A stretch of DNA of 64,000 nucleotides from Cytophagaceae bacterium (GCA_002710685.1 PALD01000071.1:1-64000); one strand, 5' to 3'. Counted from the stretch's first letter, positions 16,193 through 25,800 are shown. Notes: a model not told the origin generated them from the sequence alone. Numbers and translations: made by a program.

Positions 16193-16948
16193 ATGAAAAA
16201 TGACTTTTCTGTTGATGTAACGATTAAAGCAGGTGTGGGAACGTTGACCTTTAGCACTCCAGACCATAACGCTCTTCCTTCTTTCGCTTTAAGCGAAATT
16301 GAATCTGGATTGCTCAGATTATCTCAGGATGCTACTGTTAAGGTTATCGTGTTGAAAAGTGGGGGCGACAGGACTTTTTGTGCGGGTGCATCGTTCAAGG
16401 AATTGATTGCCATTGAAGATGAAGGGCAGGGCAAGGGGTTTTTTATGGGGTTTGCAAAGGTCATCCTGGCCATGCGCAGTTGCCCGCAATTGATTATTTG
16501 CCGGGTACAGGGCAAGGCGGTGGGCGGTGGTGTGGGCCTCGCTGCCGCTGCCGATTATTGCCTGGCGACCAAACATGCAGCTGTTAAGCTCAGTGAGATA
16601 AGCATAGGGATAGGGCCGTTTGTGATAGGGCCGGCGGTAGAGCGGAAAATGGGTGTTTCGGCATTTTCACAACTGTCCATCGACGCGACTGAATTCTATA
16701 GTGCAGACTGGGCCCACGCAAGGGGCCTCTATGCTGAGGTTTTTGAAGATGCACAGTCCATGGATGCGGCCGTGGAAGCCTTGAGCAAAAGGTTGTCCAC
16801 CTATAATCCAGAAGCATTGAGGGCATTGAAGACCATGTTTTGGCAAGGTACTGGGGGCTGGCCACAACTTTTAGAAGAACGGGCAGCGCAAAGTGGTAAG
16901 CTGGTGCTATCCCGGTTTACAAAAGATGTGCTTGCGGGATATAAATAA
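16193..16948 (+). CDS. enoyl-CoA hydratase/isomerase family protein
   Basis: The 251-residue protein has the crotonase fold: the oxyanion-hole strands appear as DRTFCAGASFKEL and VQGKAVGGGVGLAAAADYCLAT, followed by LSEISIGIGP. In typical hydratases two Glu act in this second region; here the residue following GIGP differs, so the exact reaction is open (methylglutaconyl-CoA hydratase-like is one candidate). It is divergent from the hydroxylase at 16085, and a TATTTTTG-like -7 box lies between them. A 17-nt iterated palindrome (16282-16298) is embedded in its reading frame. Confidence 0.85.
   Translation: MKNDFSVDVTIKAGVGTLTFSTPDHNALPSFALSEIESGLLRLSQDATVKVIVLKSGGDRTFCAGASFKELIAIEDEGQGKGFFMGFAKVILAMRSCPQLIICRVQGKAVGGGVGLAAAADYCLATKHAAVKLSEISIGIGPFVIGPAVERKMGVSAFSQLSIDATEFYSADWAHARGLYAEVFEDAQSMDAAVEALSKRLSTYNPEALRALKTMFWQGTGGWPQLLEERAAQSGKLVLSRFTKDVLAGYK
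16282..16298. repeat. iterated palindrome TTTCGCTTTAAGCGAAA
   Basis: An A-type copy (CGC/GCG variant) within the crotonase gene. Confidence 0.75.
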
Positions 16949-16951
16949 AAA

Positions 16952-16977
16952 AACAACCCCGCCATGGCGGGGTTGTT
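16952..16977 (-). terminator. bidirectional terminator between convergent genes
   Basis: A perfect 26-nt palindrome with 13-nt arms (AACAACCCCGCCA and its complement). The A-run before it (16947-16953) gives a T tract for minus-strand transcripts, so it best serves the DUF4136 gene. It can also stop the crotonase transcript. Confidence 0.85.
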
Positions 16978-16998
16978 CAATGTTTTAAAGCAAGAAAA

Positions 16999-17547
16999 TT
17001 AGTTGCTGCTTGCCATTTGTGGAGGGTATTCTTGCAATATTTCGCCCACGATTTCATTGATTCTATTCTGTTTTTTGTCCATTTTCCTGGCTAGGTAACC
17101 GGTACCTTGACCTTGCCATACCAGTTCTTTCTTCTCGGCATCGATGAGGTCGATGTATAAGGTGCCTTCAGTGGATGTTGACACAGAGTTGCCCCCAAAG
17201 CCTCCGTAGCCCCATGGACTCCATGGTCCCCAGGCTCCCCAGCCCCAGCCGTAATTATTGTAAACATTGACACGTTGTTGTGCCGTGGTGAATATGCTCA
17301 CGAGTACCGCGGGATTTTCAGATTTAGTGAATCCTTTTGAGAGCATTTCTGCTTCAATGGCCTTTAATATCCTTTTTTTATCAAGGTCTGAAATCTCGGC
17401 CTTGTCTATTCCCGGTTTGAAGAACGCAAATGTCTTGTAATTGTTGAAGTTTGCACTCTGGTCATAATCTGATGCTACCCTTACACTGCTGCATGATGCC
17501 AATAGCCCCACAGAGAATAGGAGTATAACTGCCTTAATTGCTTTCAT
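16999..17547 (-). CDS. DUF4136 lipoprotein
   Basis: The 182-residue protein has a lipobox (LLASC) and the DUF4136 pattern VRVASDYDQSANFNNYKTFAFF near the N-terminus. A Trp/Gly-rich stretch (residues 98-118) follows, then TLYIDLIDAEKKELVWQGQGTGYL near the end. It is an envelope lipoprotein of unknown function. It lies 94 nt downstream of the DUF5522 mini-gene on the same strand and ends at a strong hairpin. Confidence 0.88.
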   Translation of the reverse strand: MKAIKAVILLFSVGLLASCSSVRVASDYDQSANFNNYKTFAFFKPGIDKAEISDLDKKRILKAIEAEMLSKGFTKSENPAVLVSIFTTAQQRVNVYNNYGWGWGAWGPWSPWGYGGFGGNSVSTSTEGTLYIDLIDAEKKELVWQGQGTGYLARKMDKKQNRINEIVGEILQEYPPQMASSN

Positions 17548-17640
17548 AAAATCTTTTTTTAATTTGAAATATATACCGTTCTTCTAACCTGGTGATATGT
17601 TGATTAGAGTAAATAATTACATCAACAATTATACCAAGGT

Positions 17641-17823
17641 CTAGAGATTGTCTTTTTTAGGGTCAAACCCATAGGGACAATGCCTGCAGCCACTCTTGCA
17701 GCAATATCCCCGCTTAAGGTGATATTGTTCAGTAAAGCATCTATACCCTTGTGGTGTAAGGTAATAATCGCCTTCTTCTATTTCTATCCTGTTTTTGATC
17801 CTAGGCTTATTACACTCCCTAAT
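17641..17823 (-). CDS. DUF5522-type Cys-rich mini-protein without a canonical start codon
   Basis: The minus-strand frame between the TAA at 17826-17824 and the TAG at 17643-17641 encodes about 60 residues ending YHLKRGYCCKSGCRHCPYGF-DPKKDNL. This is the conserved core of DUF5522 proteins, with the C-C-(x)3-C-(x)2-C pattern that suggests metal binding. The frame has no ATG, GTG or TTG. The only possible starts are ATT at 17823-17821 (overlapping the stop of the PA14 gene) or ATA codons before EEGDYYLTPQGY. Either translation begins at a rare codon, or the 5' end was lost when the PA14 gene came to lie directly upstream. The core itself looks intact. Confidence 0.7.
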   Translation of the reverse strand: MRECNKPRIKNRIEIEEGDYYLTPQGYRCFTEQYHLKRGYCCKSGCRHCPYGFDPKKDNL

Positions 17824-19642
17824 TTACAAAAAAATCTGTTGCTTTTATAGTGCCTGTCTTACCATCTGGATTAGAACCCCAAGAAAAGGTAAATCTTCTG
17901 GGGCCTTGGTATTGAAAGTAGTAAATAACGATTTTGTGTTTTCCTTTTTTAAGGTTTATCCCCCCGCTGGCTACGTTATCATTGCCTCCAGTTGCATCAT
18001 CCCAAAAATTTACAATAAGACTTCCATCAACATAAATCCTATATCCATCATCTGCTGCAACATTAAAATTGAAAACGCCATTGTTGTTCGCGTATAATGA
18101 TCCTGTCATTTTTATAATAAAGCCATTATCGTTTGAAGGTTTCATGGTTACAAAGGCCCCAGTGTTTTGATTGGCGGTGAGATTGCCTCCATAATAGCCA
18201 CTTTTTGCAATAGGATTTTCAGTTTCTATGGTAAATAAATCTGGGGATTTGCTTTGTGTAATGTTATAGGAATAATATTGCAATCCTGTACTAGGTGTAG
18301 AATTTGTGGTCTTGATGGGATTCCACTTACTATTGTACCAATAATAAAATCCTTCAGTTACGGCATTAGTGCCTGAGCCGGCGTTTGCAGTGTTATATAC
18401 AAGCAGGCCATTTTGTTCTGTCCCAATGACCGTATCCGTGTCTAGGGCACCTGTTAATGAAACTTTATTGACTTTAATTCCTTGATTTGTACGTCCCATA
18501 TCAATGGAAGCACTTATGCTGGGAGTATTATTGTTGATTCCCAGAGAACCGGATGAGTTGATGTTTATGTCGTCTTGAAAATTTGTGTTAGGGGTATCGT
18601 TAGTAGTGCCCAATTCAAGCACATTCCTAGCTCCTGTGCCATCAGATGAAGAAGGATAATAACGAATGTAACCTGAGTCAGACCCACGGTTAACGGCGCT
18701 GGTAAATACAATTGAATTTTCAGTGTTGTCATTGCGTTCCAGTAGGACGGTTCCACTATTGAAGCCGGCCACCGCGCTGCTGGGGTCATACACGTTTAAA
18801 GTGCCTAGGGCACTCATTCTGTTAATGGCTACGTTGCCATTAGTATAAATATTTTGATCAATGCTGGTGGGTGCGGCAGTTGTATTTTCTACATACCAGT
18901 CGTTATTTGAAACTGCACTTGATAAGGCTGCTTCAATCTTTACCAGGTTGCCCGGCCCATTAATTCCCAGATAGTGCGTAAGGGTAGAGGCGCCATCTTT
19001 TGTATTGTCTATGCCACCATAGCCTGGAAAATTAATACTGCGGTCATTATTGAGAATTAGTGACGGCTCTAGATCATCAGCAAATCTTTGATTAAGACCA
19101 GTATATAAAGTTAAAGGCGCATTGTTGCCCGAGCCCAAAGTAAAAGTTGCATCATAGAAGTTTCCTGAATTTCTTAATCCCAAGCCTATTTCGGCGGTAG
19201 GAGTTGCTTTCTTCAAGATAAAACTAGATTGACCAAAATCACTCAATATTGAGAATGTATTGCCATTTGCCGTGATGATCCGGTCACTGGGAAGTGCACC
19301 ATCTTTCGTGTAAACGTTATTTGTACCCGTGGAAAAATAATCCCAACTGGTACTTCCTTCTCTCCAGTAGTAAAAACCTTTTCCTCCAGCTAGAGAAGTA
19401 TTGGTATTGTAAATCAAGAGGCTCTCGACCATGGTGCCTGTTATGGGGCCTCGGCTCCCTATGCTGGGAAGATTGATTTTAGGCAAAAGAAAGCCTCCCG
19501 AGGCATTGATTTCGCCCACTTGAAGCAATGTTGCACTGCTGGGGTTTGATGTGCCTATCCCTACCTGGGCTTTCGCCAAAAGGGGTAATAGCATAATCAA
19601 GGTAAGGGTCAAGAAATTTGTATTTCGGAATAACAATTTCAT
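17819..19642 (-). CDS. secreted repeat protein with C-terminal PA14 domain (second of tandem pair)
   Basis: The 607-residue protein has a signal peptide ending AKAQ followed by VGIGTSNPSSATLLQVGE, the usual start of flavobacterial surface proteins that resemble tail-fibre stalks. The middle is Asn/Ser/Gly-rich and recalls trimeric or beta-helical stalk sequence. Residues 465-605 form a PA14 domain (DGYRIYVDGSLIVNFWDD and FTFSWGSNPDGKTGTIKATD), a carbohydrate-binding fold. It is the same length as the gene upstream (19650-21473), ordered alike and 7 nt away, so the two form a tandem duplication and probably an operon. Adhesion or glycan binding at the cell surface is likely; the ligand is unknown. 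Confidence 0.8.
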   Translation of the reverse strand: MKLLFRNTNFLTLTLIMLLPLLAKAQVGIGTSNPSSATLLQVGEINASGGFLLPKINLPSIGSRGPITGTMVESLLIYNTNTSLAGGKGFYYWREGSTSWDYFSTGTNNVYTKDGALPSDRIITANGNTFSILSDFGQSSFILKKATPTAEIGLGLRNSGNFYDATFTLGSGNNAPLTLYTGLNQRFADDLEPSLILNNDRSINFPGYGGIDNTKDGASTLTHYLGINGPGNLVKIEAALSSAVSNNDWYVENTTAAPTSIDQNIYTNGNVAINRMSALGTLNVYDPSSAVAGFNSGTVLLERNDNTENSIVFTSAVNRGSDSGYIRYYPSSSDGTGARNVLELGTTNDTPNTNFQDDININSSGSLGINNNTPSISASIDMGRTNQGIKVNKVSLTGALDTDTVIGTEQNGLLVYNTANAGSGTNAVTEGFYYWYNSKWNPIKTTNSTPSTGLQYYSYNITQSKSPDLFTIETENPIAKSGYYGGNLTANQNTGAFVTMKPSNDNGFIIKMTGSLYANNNGVFNFNVAADDGYRIYVDGSLIVNFWDDATGGNDNVASGGINLKKGKHKIVIYYFQYQGPRRFTFSWGSNPDGKTGTIKATDFFVN

Positions 19643-19649
19643 AAATGTT

Positions 19650-21473
19650 TTATTCTATTGTTAGATCACTGCCTTTTATTGTTCCGGTTTTGCCATCAGG
19701 ATTTGTCCCCCATTCTATGGTAAATTGCTCATTACCGGCATTTTCATAATACCACCATTCAAATTTGTGCTTCCCCTTTGCCAGTGATATGGAGTTAGAA
19801 TCAATGGTGGCATACCCACTATCAATCCAATCAGTAAAGACAAGAGAACCATCTATGTACATCCTCGCACCGTCATCAGATCCTATTCTAAATGTAAAAT
19901 TACCTTCTGTCTTAACTTCATAGGTTCCTATTATTTTTACGACAAAACCGTCCTTGCCCGAAGTAGTGGGATATAGCGCATTCATAAACTCAGAGTTGTC
20001 TGCGCCAGCAAGGTTTTTAGTATAATATCCAGTTTTATTGGGGACAATCGTGTCTCTAAGGGCTCTTAAATTTGGACTTGCTCTATTAGAAGAAAGTTTG
20101 TAGCTAAAATATTGCACCCCGGTATTTGTATTGTTGACAACTAGAGGATTCCACCTGCCGTTGTACCAATAATAAAATCCTTCGGTAACATTGTTGGGAT
20201 AATTGCCTGCCGTTGCGGTATTATAGACAAGCAGTCCATTAGTTTCTGTGCCTGTAATAGTAGCTATATCAGTAGTTGACGTTAGCGTGACCCTATTTAT
20301 TAAAATACCTTGATTAGTTCTTCCTAAATCTATTGAGGCGCTAGGGTGCGGGGTTGAGTTGTTGATGCCTAAAGACCCCGAGGCATTAATATTGACATCA
20401 TCCTGATATATTGAGCCCGGAGTATTATTCATCACTCCTATCTCGAGCAAACTATTTTCAGAAGTTGAACCATTGCCACTACCATCATCCTGATATTTGA
20501 TATACCCATAATCACTGCCGGCGTTCTGGTTACTTCTAAAGACGATGGACGACTCGCCCCCGGGGTTACCATGTTCTAGGACCAATGTACCCGCATTAGG
20601 GGAAGCAGCTGTGCCATTTGGCTCGTATATGTGTAGTGTGCCCTCTGAAATATTGTTTGTTCCATTTGGCAAAGACTTGTTTATACGTACTTTGCCATTG
20701 GTATAAATATTATCATCAATACTGTTTGGCGCGTTTGTGCTATTTTCCCTAAACCAGTCTTTATTTGCATTGGTATACGCATCAGATGAACTTATTTCTT
20801 TTACATCTCCATTTGCATCTACTCCTAGGATATAACTGGGACTCCCTGAATGATTGTTTGCCCCATAATCGTTAAAGGTTATGGAGTTGTCCTTATTCAG
20901 TGTAAGCGTGGGTGTAAGATTGTTCACATCTGCATTTTCACCTCCCGTAGCAAAAACAATTTCTGAGTTTGGGCCACTACCCATGAAGATGCTCGCTCCA
21001 TAGGTGTCATCGCTGTTTTGAAAGGATATCCCTATATTGTTGTTGTTGTTTGACCTTTTAAGGTTAAAGGCGTTTTTGCCAAGGTCGCTGACAACCTGTA
21101 AGAAATTACCTGAGGCTGTGATTGTCCTGTTGCTGTTTAAAGTCCCGTTGGCACTATAAATATTATCAGGAGTTCCCGTGTTTAATTTGATCCATTGGGT
21201 TGCCGTGTTGTCCCAATAATAAAATCCAGCACCCGTTGTGGTATTAGTATTATATACTAAAATACCATCGGTCATGGTTCCTACAATGGGGGCCTGTGTA
21301 TTTAAATTGGCAATATCTACCCGAGGCAATAAAACACCTTTGTCTCCATTGTTGTTATGTACATCTAAGAGTGAAGATGGAGCAGGGTCAATGTTACCTA
21401 TACCTACTTGTGCATGAGAAGATAGTATGGGTAATGAGCATACTAAAAAAAGAAAATGTAATTTTTTAATCAT
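19650..21473 (-). CDS. secreted repeat protein with C-terminal PA14 domain (first of tandem pair)
   Basis: The 607-residue protein has a signal peptide ending SSHAQ and the same VGIG-xxxPxxSxLLDV opening as its downstream paralogue. Shared segments include LLVYNTATAGN, TEGFYYWYNGRWNP and the ASIDLGRTNQGI block. A PA14 domain occupies about residues 470-605 (DDGARMYIDGSLVFTDW, FTIEWGTNPDGKTGTIKGSD). Codon use is AT-rich compared with the flanking housekeeping genes. No sorting domain of the T9SS type is seen at the C-terminus. Confidence 0.8.
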   Translation of the reverse strand: MIKKLHFLFLVCSLPILSSHAQVGIGNIDPAPSSLLDVHNNNGDKGVLLPRVDIANLNTQAPIVGTMTDGILVYNTNTTTGAGFYYWDNTATQWIKLNTGTPDNIYSANGTLNSNRTITASGNFLQVVSDLGKNAFNLKRSNNNNNIGISFQNSDDTYGASIFMGSGPNSEIVFATGGENADVNNLTPTLTLNKDNSITFNDYGANNHSGSPSYILGVDANGDVKEISSSDAYTNANKDWFRENSTNAPNSIDDNIYTNGKVRINKSLPNGTNNISEGTLHIYEPNGTAASPNAGTLVLEHGNPGGESSIVFRSNQNAGSDYGYIKYQDDGSGNGSTSENSLLEIGVMNNTPGSIYQDDVNINASGSLGINNSTPHPSASIDLGRTNQGILINRVTLTSTTDIATITGTETNGLLVYNTATAGNYPNNVTEGFYYWYNGRWNPLVVNNTNTGVQYFSYKLSSNRASPNLRALRDTIVPNKTGYYTKNLAGADNSEFMNALYPTTSGKDGFVVKIIGTYEVKTEGNFTFRIGSDDGARMYIDGSLVFTDWIDSGYATIDSNSISLAKGKHKFEWWYYENAGNEQFTIEWGTNPDGKTGTIKGSDLTIE

Positions 21474-21738
21474 AATCTGGGGTCAAAAAGATGATTTTAG
21501 CCGACAAAACTAACAAAAAACTCCTAAATTATACTTGTATTTAACATATCATTGTACTGGGGGCTAATGTTTTAATTTTCTGTTTGGCAGTTTTAGAGCA
21601 TCACTTAATTCGTTTTTGTTAATTTGATTAAGGAGATTAAGGCGTTATCACTATTGTATATACGTTAATTAAAATAGTACGGTTTTTAAATATCATTTAA
21701 GGTTTTTTTGGCTTTGTATAATTTCATATATAGATACT

Positions 21739-22062
21739 TTGTTCATACTCTCGGGTAAAATCTGTCCCGCACACATAGATGGTATCACCATATGGCCCTT
21801 TATTATATTGAGGCATAAAAAATTGATGAATGACACTACATTGATCAACCATGAAAAAATCCATTTAAAACAACAACAGGAATTGCTGGTCATACCCTTC
21901 TATATATGGTACGGTGTAGAATATGTAATTCGCCTGGTACAGTTCACAACACACGACCGGGCATACCGCAACATTTCCTTTGAGAAGGAAGCCTATACCC
22001 ATGAAATGGATTTTACATATCTTAAAAAAAGAAAATACTGGAGCTTTCTCAAATACCTATGA
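21739..22062 (+). CDS. small membrane-associated HExxH protein
   Basis: The 107-residue protein contains INHEKIHLKQQQELL, an HExxH zinc-metallopeptidase motif, followed by a hydrophobic helix (LLVIPFYIWYGVEYVIRLV) and SFEKEAYTHE, whose Glu could be a third ligand. The arrangement recalls very small M48/M56-like membrane proteins found in flavobacteria. TTG at 21739 is the only ordinary start before the hydrophobic N-terminal part (ITIWPFIILRHKK). The stop overlaps the next start by 4 nt (ATGA at 22059), so it is coupled to the PLP enzyme gene. Whether it is an active protease is not known. Confidence 0.65.
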   Translation: MFILSGKICPAHIDGITIWPFIILRHKKLMNDTTLINHEKIHLKQQQELLVIPFYIWYGVEYVIRLVQFTTHDRAYRNISFEKEAYTHEMDFTYLKKRKYWSFLKYL

Positions 22063-23012
22063 ACCTTCAAGAAAAAAATACCGTTGAAAACATCCTTATC
22101 CAGGACATAAATGGCATTGGCCTTTATCTCAAGCGGGAAGACCTGCTGCACCCCCAGGTTTCGGGCAATAAGTTCAGGAAGCTTAAATATAATCTGGCTT
22201 TCGCCAAAAAAACGAATAAACAGACCCTCCTCACCTATGGAGGAGCTTTTTCAAACCATATTGCGGCCACTGCCGCCGCTGCAAGCTTACAGGGCTTAAG
22301 GAGTATAGGTATCATCCGTGGAGATGAACTGGCAAAAAAAATCAACACCGTCCTGGAAGAGAATACCACCCTGCAAACCGCTTATGAAAACGGTATGAAA
22401 TTGATTTTTGTAAACCGCGGTCAGTACAGAAAAAAGGACAATATACCCTTCACCGAATTCTTAAAGCACGACTCTTTTGCAAAAAAGGATTTTAGGGTCG
22501 ATCCCAGCGATGTATATATAATCCCCGAAGGCGGGACCAATGCACTCGCCGTGCGGGGATGTGAAGAAATACTGCAAGAAGGCGATACGGGCTTTGATTA
22601 CATTTGCTGTCCCGTGGGTACGGGTGGCACCATTTCCGGTATCATTAATGCTTCCGCCCATAAGCAAAAAATTCTGGGGTTTCCAGCGCTCAAGGGAGAT
22701 TTTCTCACGGCCGAAATCAAGAAATACGCTCGTAAGGATAATTGGCAACTTATCACGGATTATACCTTTGGTGGGTATGGAAAAATCAATACCCAGCTGG
22801 TGGATTTTATAAATACCTTCAAGAAAGAACATAAAATCGCCCTTGATCCCGTTTATACCTCAAAGATGCTCTATGGCATCTGTGATATGGTCAATAATGG
22901 CTATTTTCGCGCAGGCGCAAATATCCTTGCAATCCATACCGGAGGATTACAGGGCATCGCGGGATTCAACAGCTTATTGAGTAAAAAAGGTTTGCAAACT
23001 ATAGATACATGA
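22059..23012 (+). CDS. ACC deaminase/D-cysteine desulfhydrase-family PLP enzyme
   Basis: The 317-residue protein belongs to the PLP fold-type II family of 1-aminocyclopropane-1-carboxylate deaminase and D-cysteine desulfhydrase. It has YLKREDLLHPQVSGNKFRKL with predicted PLP-Lys38, the substrate loop TYGGAFSNHIAATAAA and the phosphate-binding glycines in CPVGTGGTISG. The exact substrate cannot be decided from the sequence. It overlaps its neighbours on both sides by 4 nt, giving a tight operon with the HExxH protein and the glucosaminidase. Confidence 0.85.
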   Translation: MNLQEKNTVENILIQDINGIGLYLKREDLLHPQVSGNKFRKLKYNLAFAKKTNKQTLLTYGGAFSNHIAATAAAASLQGLRSIGIIRGDELAKKINTVLEENTTLQTAYENGMKLIFVNRGQYRKKDNIPFTEFLKHDSFAKKDFRVDPSDVYIIPEGGTNALAVRGCEEILQEGDTGFDYICCPVGTGGTISGIINASAHKQKILGFPALKGDFLTAEIKKYARKDNWQLITDYTFGGYGKINTQLVDFINTFKKEHKIALDPVYTSKMLYGICDMVNNGYFRAGANILAIHTGGLQGIAGFNSLLSKKGLQTIDT

Positions 23013-23845
23013 TTAAAAAAATAGTTGTTTTAATGCTTCTTGCCGTCTTCTTGGCAAGCTGTGGAGGAGCAAAAAGGGCAAAGAAAAAAGGAGTGGTCTT
23101 CAGGCCATCAAACAGTACAAGAGAAAAGCTTGAAGACCCTGCCGATGTTCCTGAGCAGACAGAAAAAGCTTTTGAGGCGGCACCCTACACCACCGTTGAA
23201 GGATATATTAACGCTTACGCGGAAATCGCTAAAGAAGAAATGCGCAAGTTCAAGATTCCGGCAAGCATTACCATGGCACAGGCCATCCTGGAGAGCGGCG
23301 CCGGGCATGGCGAGCTCACCACAAAGGCAAATAACCATTTTGGTATCAAATGCCATGACTGGCAAGGAGATTCTGTAACCCATGATGATGATGAGAAGGG
23401 AGAATGCTTTAGAAAATATGTACACCCCAAGGAGTCCTTTGAAGACCACTCCACCTTTCTCACGGGCAGGAGCAGGTATGCGTTTTTGTTTGACCTGGAG
23501 ACTAATGATTATGTAGGCTGGGCAAAGGGCTTGAGGCAGGCCGGCTATGCAACTGACAGAAAATACCCCGAAAAGCTCATCGCGCTCATAGAACGCTATG
23601 AGCTCTATAAATTTGATGAAGAAGTTACCGGCAGAGAATATGTAAAACCCGAAGTCATGGAAGCGCTTGCGGCCTATGACAATGCCGGGTCAGCTTCTCA
23701 AAAAAAATATACGGTCGTCAAGGGTGATACGCTCTACAGCATAAGCCGAAAGTATAACATTACCGTTGACGAACTTAAAAAATACAATAACCTGAGCGGT
23801 AATACCATTGAAATAGGACAGGTGCTCAAGGTGTCAAAAAAATAA
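23009..23845 (+). CDS. peptidoglycan glucosaminidase (GH73) lipoprotein with LysM
   Basis: The 278-residue protein has a lipobox (FLASC, Cys18) and a glucosaminidase domain (about residues 68-205). Visible landmarks are [18 protein letters not shown] with the catalytic Glu and [14 protein letters not shown]. One LysM repeat lies at the C-terminus ([23 protein letters not shown]). It cleaves between GlcNAc and MurNAc in the cell wall and should act in the periplasm. It overlaps the PLP enzyme by 4 nt and the hemL start by 1 nt. Confidence 0.9.
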   Translation: MIKKIVVLMLLAVFLASCGGAKRAKKKGVVFRPSNSTREKLEDPADVPEQTEKAFEAAPYTTVEGYINAYAEIAKEEMRKFKIPASITMAQAILESGAGHGELTTKANNHFGIKCHDWQGDSVTHDDDEKGECFRKYVHPKESFEDHSTFLTGRSRYAFLFDLETNDYVGWAKGLRQAGYATDRKYPEKLIALIERYELYKFDEEVTGREYVKPEVMEALAAYDNAGSASQKKYTVVKGDTLYSISRKYNITVDELKKYNNLSGNTIEIGQVLKVSKK

Positions 23846-25137
23846 TGCACATGATTTATAAAAGGAGTAGTGAACTCTTTGTTGAGGCAAAAAAGGTGAT
23901 CCCGGGTGGGGTAAACTCACCGGTCAGGGCTTTTAAGGCCGTGGGGGGAGACCCTGTTTTTATTAAAAAGGCCCAGGGGGCCTACCTTTATGATGAAGAT
24001 GATAATAAACTTATAGACTATATAAATTCCTGGGGGCCCATGATTTTAGGACATGCCCAAGAGGATGTGGTAAATGCCATCGTTGAGCGTACAAAACTGG
24101 GCACTTCCTTTGGCGCGCCCACAGAGCTGGAAACCAAGATTGCCGAGCTTGCGGTTTCCATGGTGCCACATATTGACAAGATACGTTTTGTAAACAGTGG
24201 TACGGAAGCCTGTATGAGTGCCGTGAGGTTGGCGAGAGGCTTTACGGGCAGGGACAAGATCATCAAGTTTGCCGGCTGTTACCATGGCCATTCAGATTCA
24301 TTTTTGATTCAGGCGGGGAGCGGTGCGATGACCTTTGGCACGCCCAACAGCCCCGGGGTGACTAAAGGTACAGCCCAAGATACCGTGCTTGCTGATTATA
24401 ATAACCTGGACCAAGTGGCAGAGATCATGGGCAACAACCACGGTGAGATTGCCGCTATAATCCTGGAGCCCATTGCTGGTAACATGGGGTGCATTCCTCC
24501 TGCCGCGGGTTTTGTTGAAGGCCTGAGGGCGTTATGTGATGAGCATGGTACCTTGCTCATCTTTGACGAGGTAATGACCGGTTTTAGGTTGGCCAGGGGT
24601 GGTGCACAAGAATTGCTGGGCATCCAGGCAGATATTGTGACCTTTGGTAAGGTAATAGGAGGTGGCCTACCGGTGGGTGCTTTCGCCGCAAGGCAAGAAA
24701 TCATGGACCATCTTGCGCCAGTGGGGCCTGTTTATCAAGCGGGTACGTTGAGTGGTAACCCCCTTGCCATGGCTGCGGGATATACAACTTTAAAGATTCT
24801 TAATGAGGATGGAGCTATTTATAAAAGGTTGCACGATAAAACCGAATATCTGCACAAGGGCATCGCTGCGGCATTGAGCAAGCACGGTGTGGAGCATACC
24901 ATTAACCAGGTGGGTTCCATGATTTCGGTGCATTTTGCCCGTGAGGCAGTTGTAGATTTTGGCTCTGCGGCCAAAGGTGACAATGCAACCTTCAAGAAGT
25001 TCTTTCATGGGTTGTTGTCCCGGGGTGTTTACATCGCCCCCAGTGCATATGAAACCTGGTTCTTGACAGATGCGCTCACCTATGACGACCTGGATAAAAC
25101 CATTGGTGCGGTAGAAAGGACCGCAAAAGAATTATAA
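23845..25137 (+). CDS. hemL: glutamate-1-semialdehyde 2,1-aminomutase
   Basis: The 430-residue PLP enzyme converts glutamate-1-semialdehyde to 5-aminolevulinate in haem synthesis. Diagnostic parts are [36 protein letters not shown], the FDEVMTGFR block and PLP-Lys269 in [16 protein letters not shown]. Length is normal. The ATG at 23845 overlaps the preceding stop by one base; a second ATG at 23851 is also possible. A strong hairpin terminator follows at 25141. Confidence 0.96.
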   Translation: MHMIYKRSSELFVEAKKVIPGGVNSPVRAFKAVGGDPVFIKKAQGAYLYDEDDNKLIDYINSWGPMILGHAQEDVVNAIVERTKLGTSFGAPTELETKIAELAVSMVPHIDKIRFVNSGTEACMSAVRLARGFTGRDKIIKFAGCYHGHSDSFLIQAGSGAMTFGTPNSPGVTKGTAQDTVLADYNNLDQVAEIMGNNHGEIAAIILEPIAGNMGCIPPAAGFVEGLRALCDEHGTLLIFDEVMTGFRLARGGAQELLGIQADIVTFGKVIGGGLPVGAFAARQEIMDHLAPVGPVYQAGTLSGNPLAMAAGYTTLKILNEDGAIYKRLHDKTEYLHKGIAAALSKHGVEHTINQVGSMISVHFAREAVVDFGSAAKGDNATFKKFFHGLLSRGVYIAPSAYETWFLTDALTYDDLDKTIGAVERTAKEL

Positions 25138-25140
25138 TAA

Positions 25141-25166
25141 AAAACCCGGCCTATGCCGGGTTTTTT
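25141..25166 (+). terminator. bidirectional terminator after hemL
   Basis: The stem 25141-25150 (AAAACCCGGC) pairs with 25155-25164 around a 4-nt loop, followed by a T run. The A run on the left serves the convergent gene at 25177. Confidence 0.9.
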
Positions 25167-25176
25167 ATTGCATTAT

Positions 25177-25635
25177 CTAGTTGCGCTTATCACGGTGGCC
25201 CCTGTCTTTTCCTCTTTCTTTTCCTTTATCTCCACCTGCCATTTTACGATGGCTGCGCATCTTGCGCCATTGATCAAACTGCTCTTTAGTAAGGATGTCC
25301 TGCATTTTTTCCTGATGGGCAATTTGAGCATCTATCATTGCGCCATACATGGCTTTACGCTCCTCTTCGGTGGGTTTTTCTCCACTTTCCTTAGCAGCCT
25401 TGCGCTCTTCCATTTTAGTTTTGAACTTTTTGGCCTGTTCCAGTTCTAGGTTGTACACTTTTTTTTGCTGTGCATCGTCAAGTACTAGGGCGAGGGTCAA
25501 TCTTTTCGTCTGCATCTGGGCCATTTCTTCAGGGGTTGCATTCATCATGCGCTCTCCACCTCTTTTACCCGGGCCCTCCTGGGCCACCATTACCGCTGAG
25601 AACATCACCGCGGCTATTAAAAGCATTTTTTTCAT
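25177..25635 (-). CDS. periplasmic Spy/CpxP-like protein (DUF4890 type)
   Basis: The 152-residue protein has a signal peptide ending VMVAQ and a helical, Met/Lys-rich body. It contains ATPEEMAQMQTKRLTLALVLDD and ILTKEQFDQWRKM, the LTxxQ-like repeats of Spy-type periplasmic chaperones, and a very basic tail rich in Gly, Lys and Arg. It may bind unfolded or envelope proteins; Spy-like function is inference. Confidence 0.75.
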   Translation of the reverse strand: MKKMLLIAAVMFSAVMVAQEGPGKRGGERMMNATPEEMAQMQTKRLTLALVLDDAQQKKVYNLELEQAKKFKTKMEERKAAKESGEKPTEEERKAMYGAMIDAQIAHQEKMQDILTKEQFDQWRKMRSHRKMAGGDKGKERGKDRGHRDKRN

Positions 25636-25740
25636 AATAATAGTTTTTAATTGTTACCCCTATATGACCCAGTAGGATATAAAAGGTTTAGTCTTTATGG
25701 TCATTTTATTAATTAAACGGTTTGGACAACGTTTTTTAAC

Positions 25741-25768
25741 AAAAAAACCAGCTCGGGATGAGCTGGTT
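25741..25768 (-). terminator. rho-independent terminator of lysS
   Basis: The stem 25746-25754 pairs with 25760-25768 (AACCAGCTC/GAGCTGGTT) around a 5-nt loop. A run of seven A at 25741-25747 gives the T tract on the minus strand. Confidence 0.9.
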
Positions 25769-25781
25769 TATCCGTGTATGC

Positions 25782-25794
25782 CTTTCGGCGAAAG
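25782..25794. repeat. iterated palindrome CTTTCGGCGAAAG
   Basis: A B-type copy just downstream of lysS, before its terminator. Confidence 0.7.
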
Positions 25795-25800
25795 CCTATC

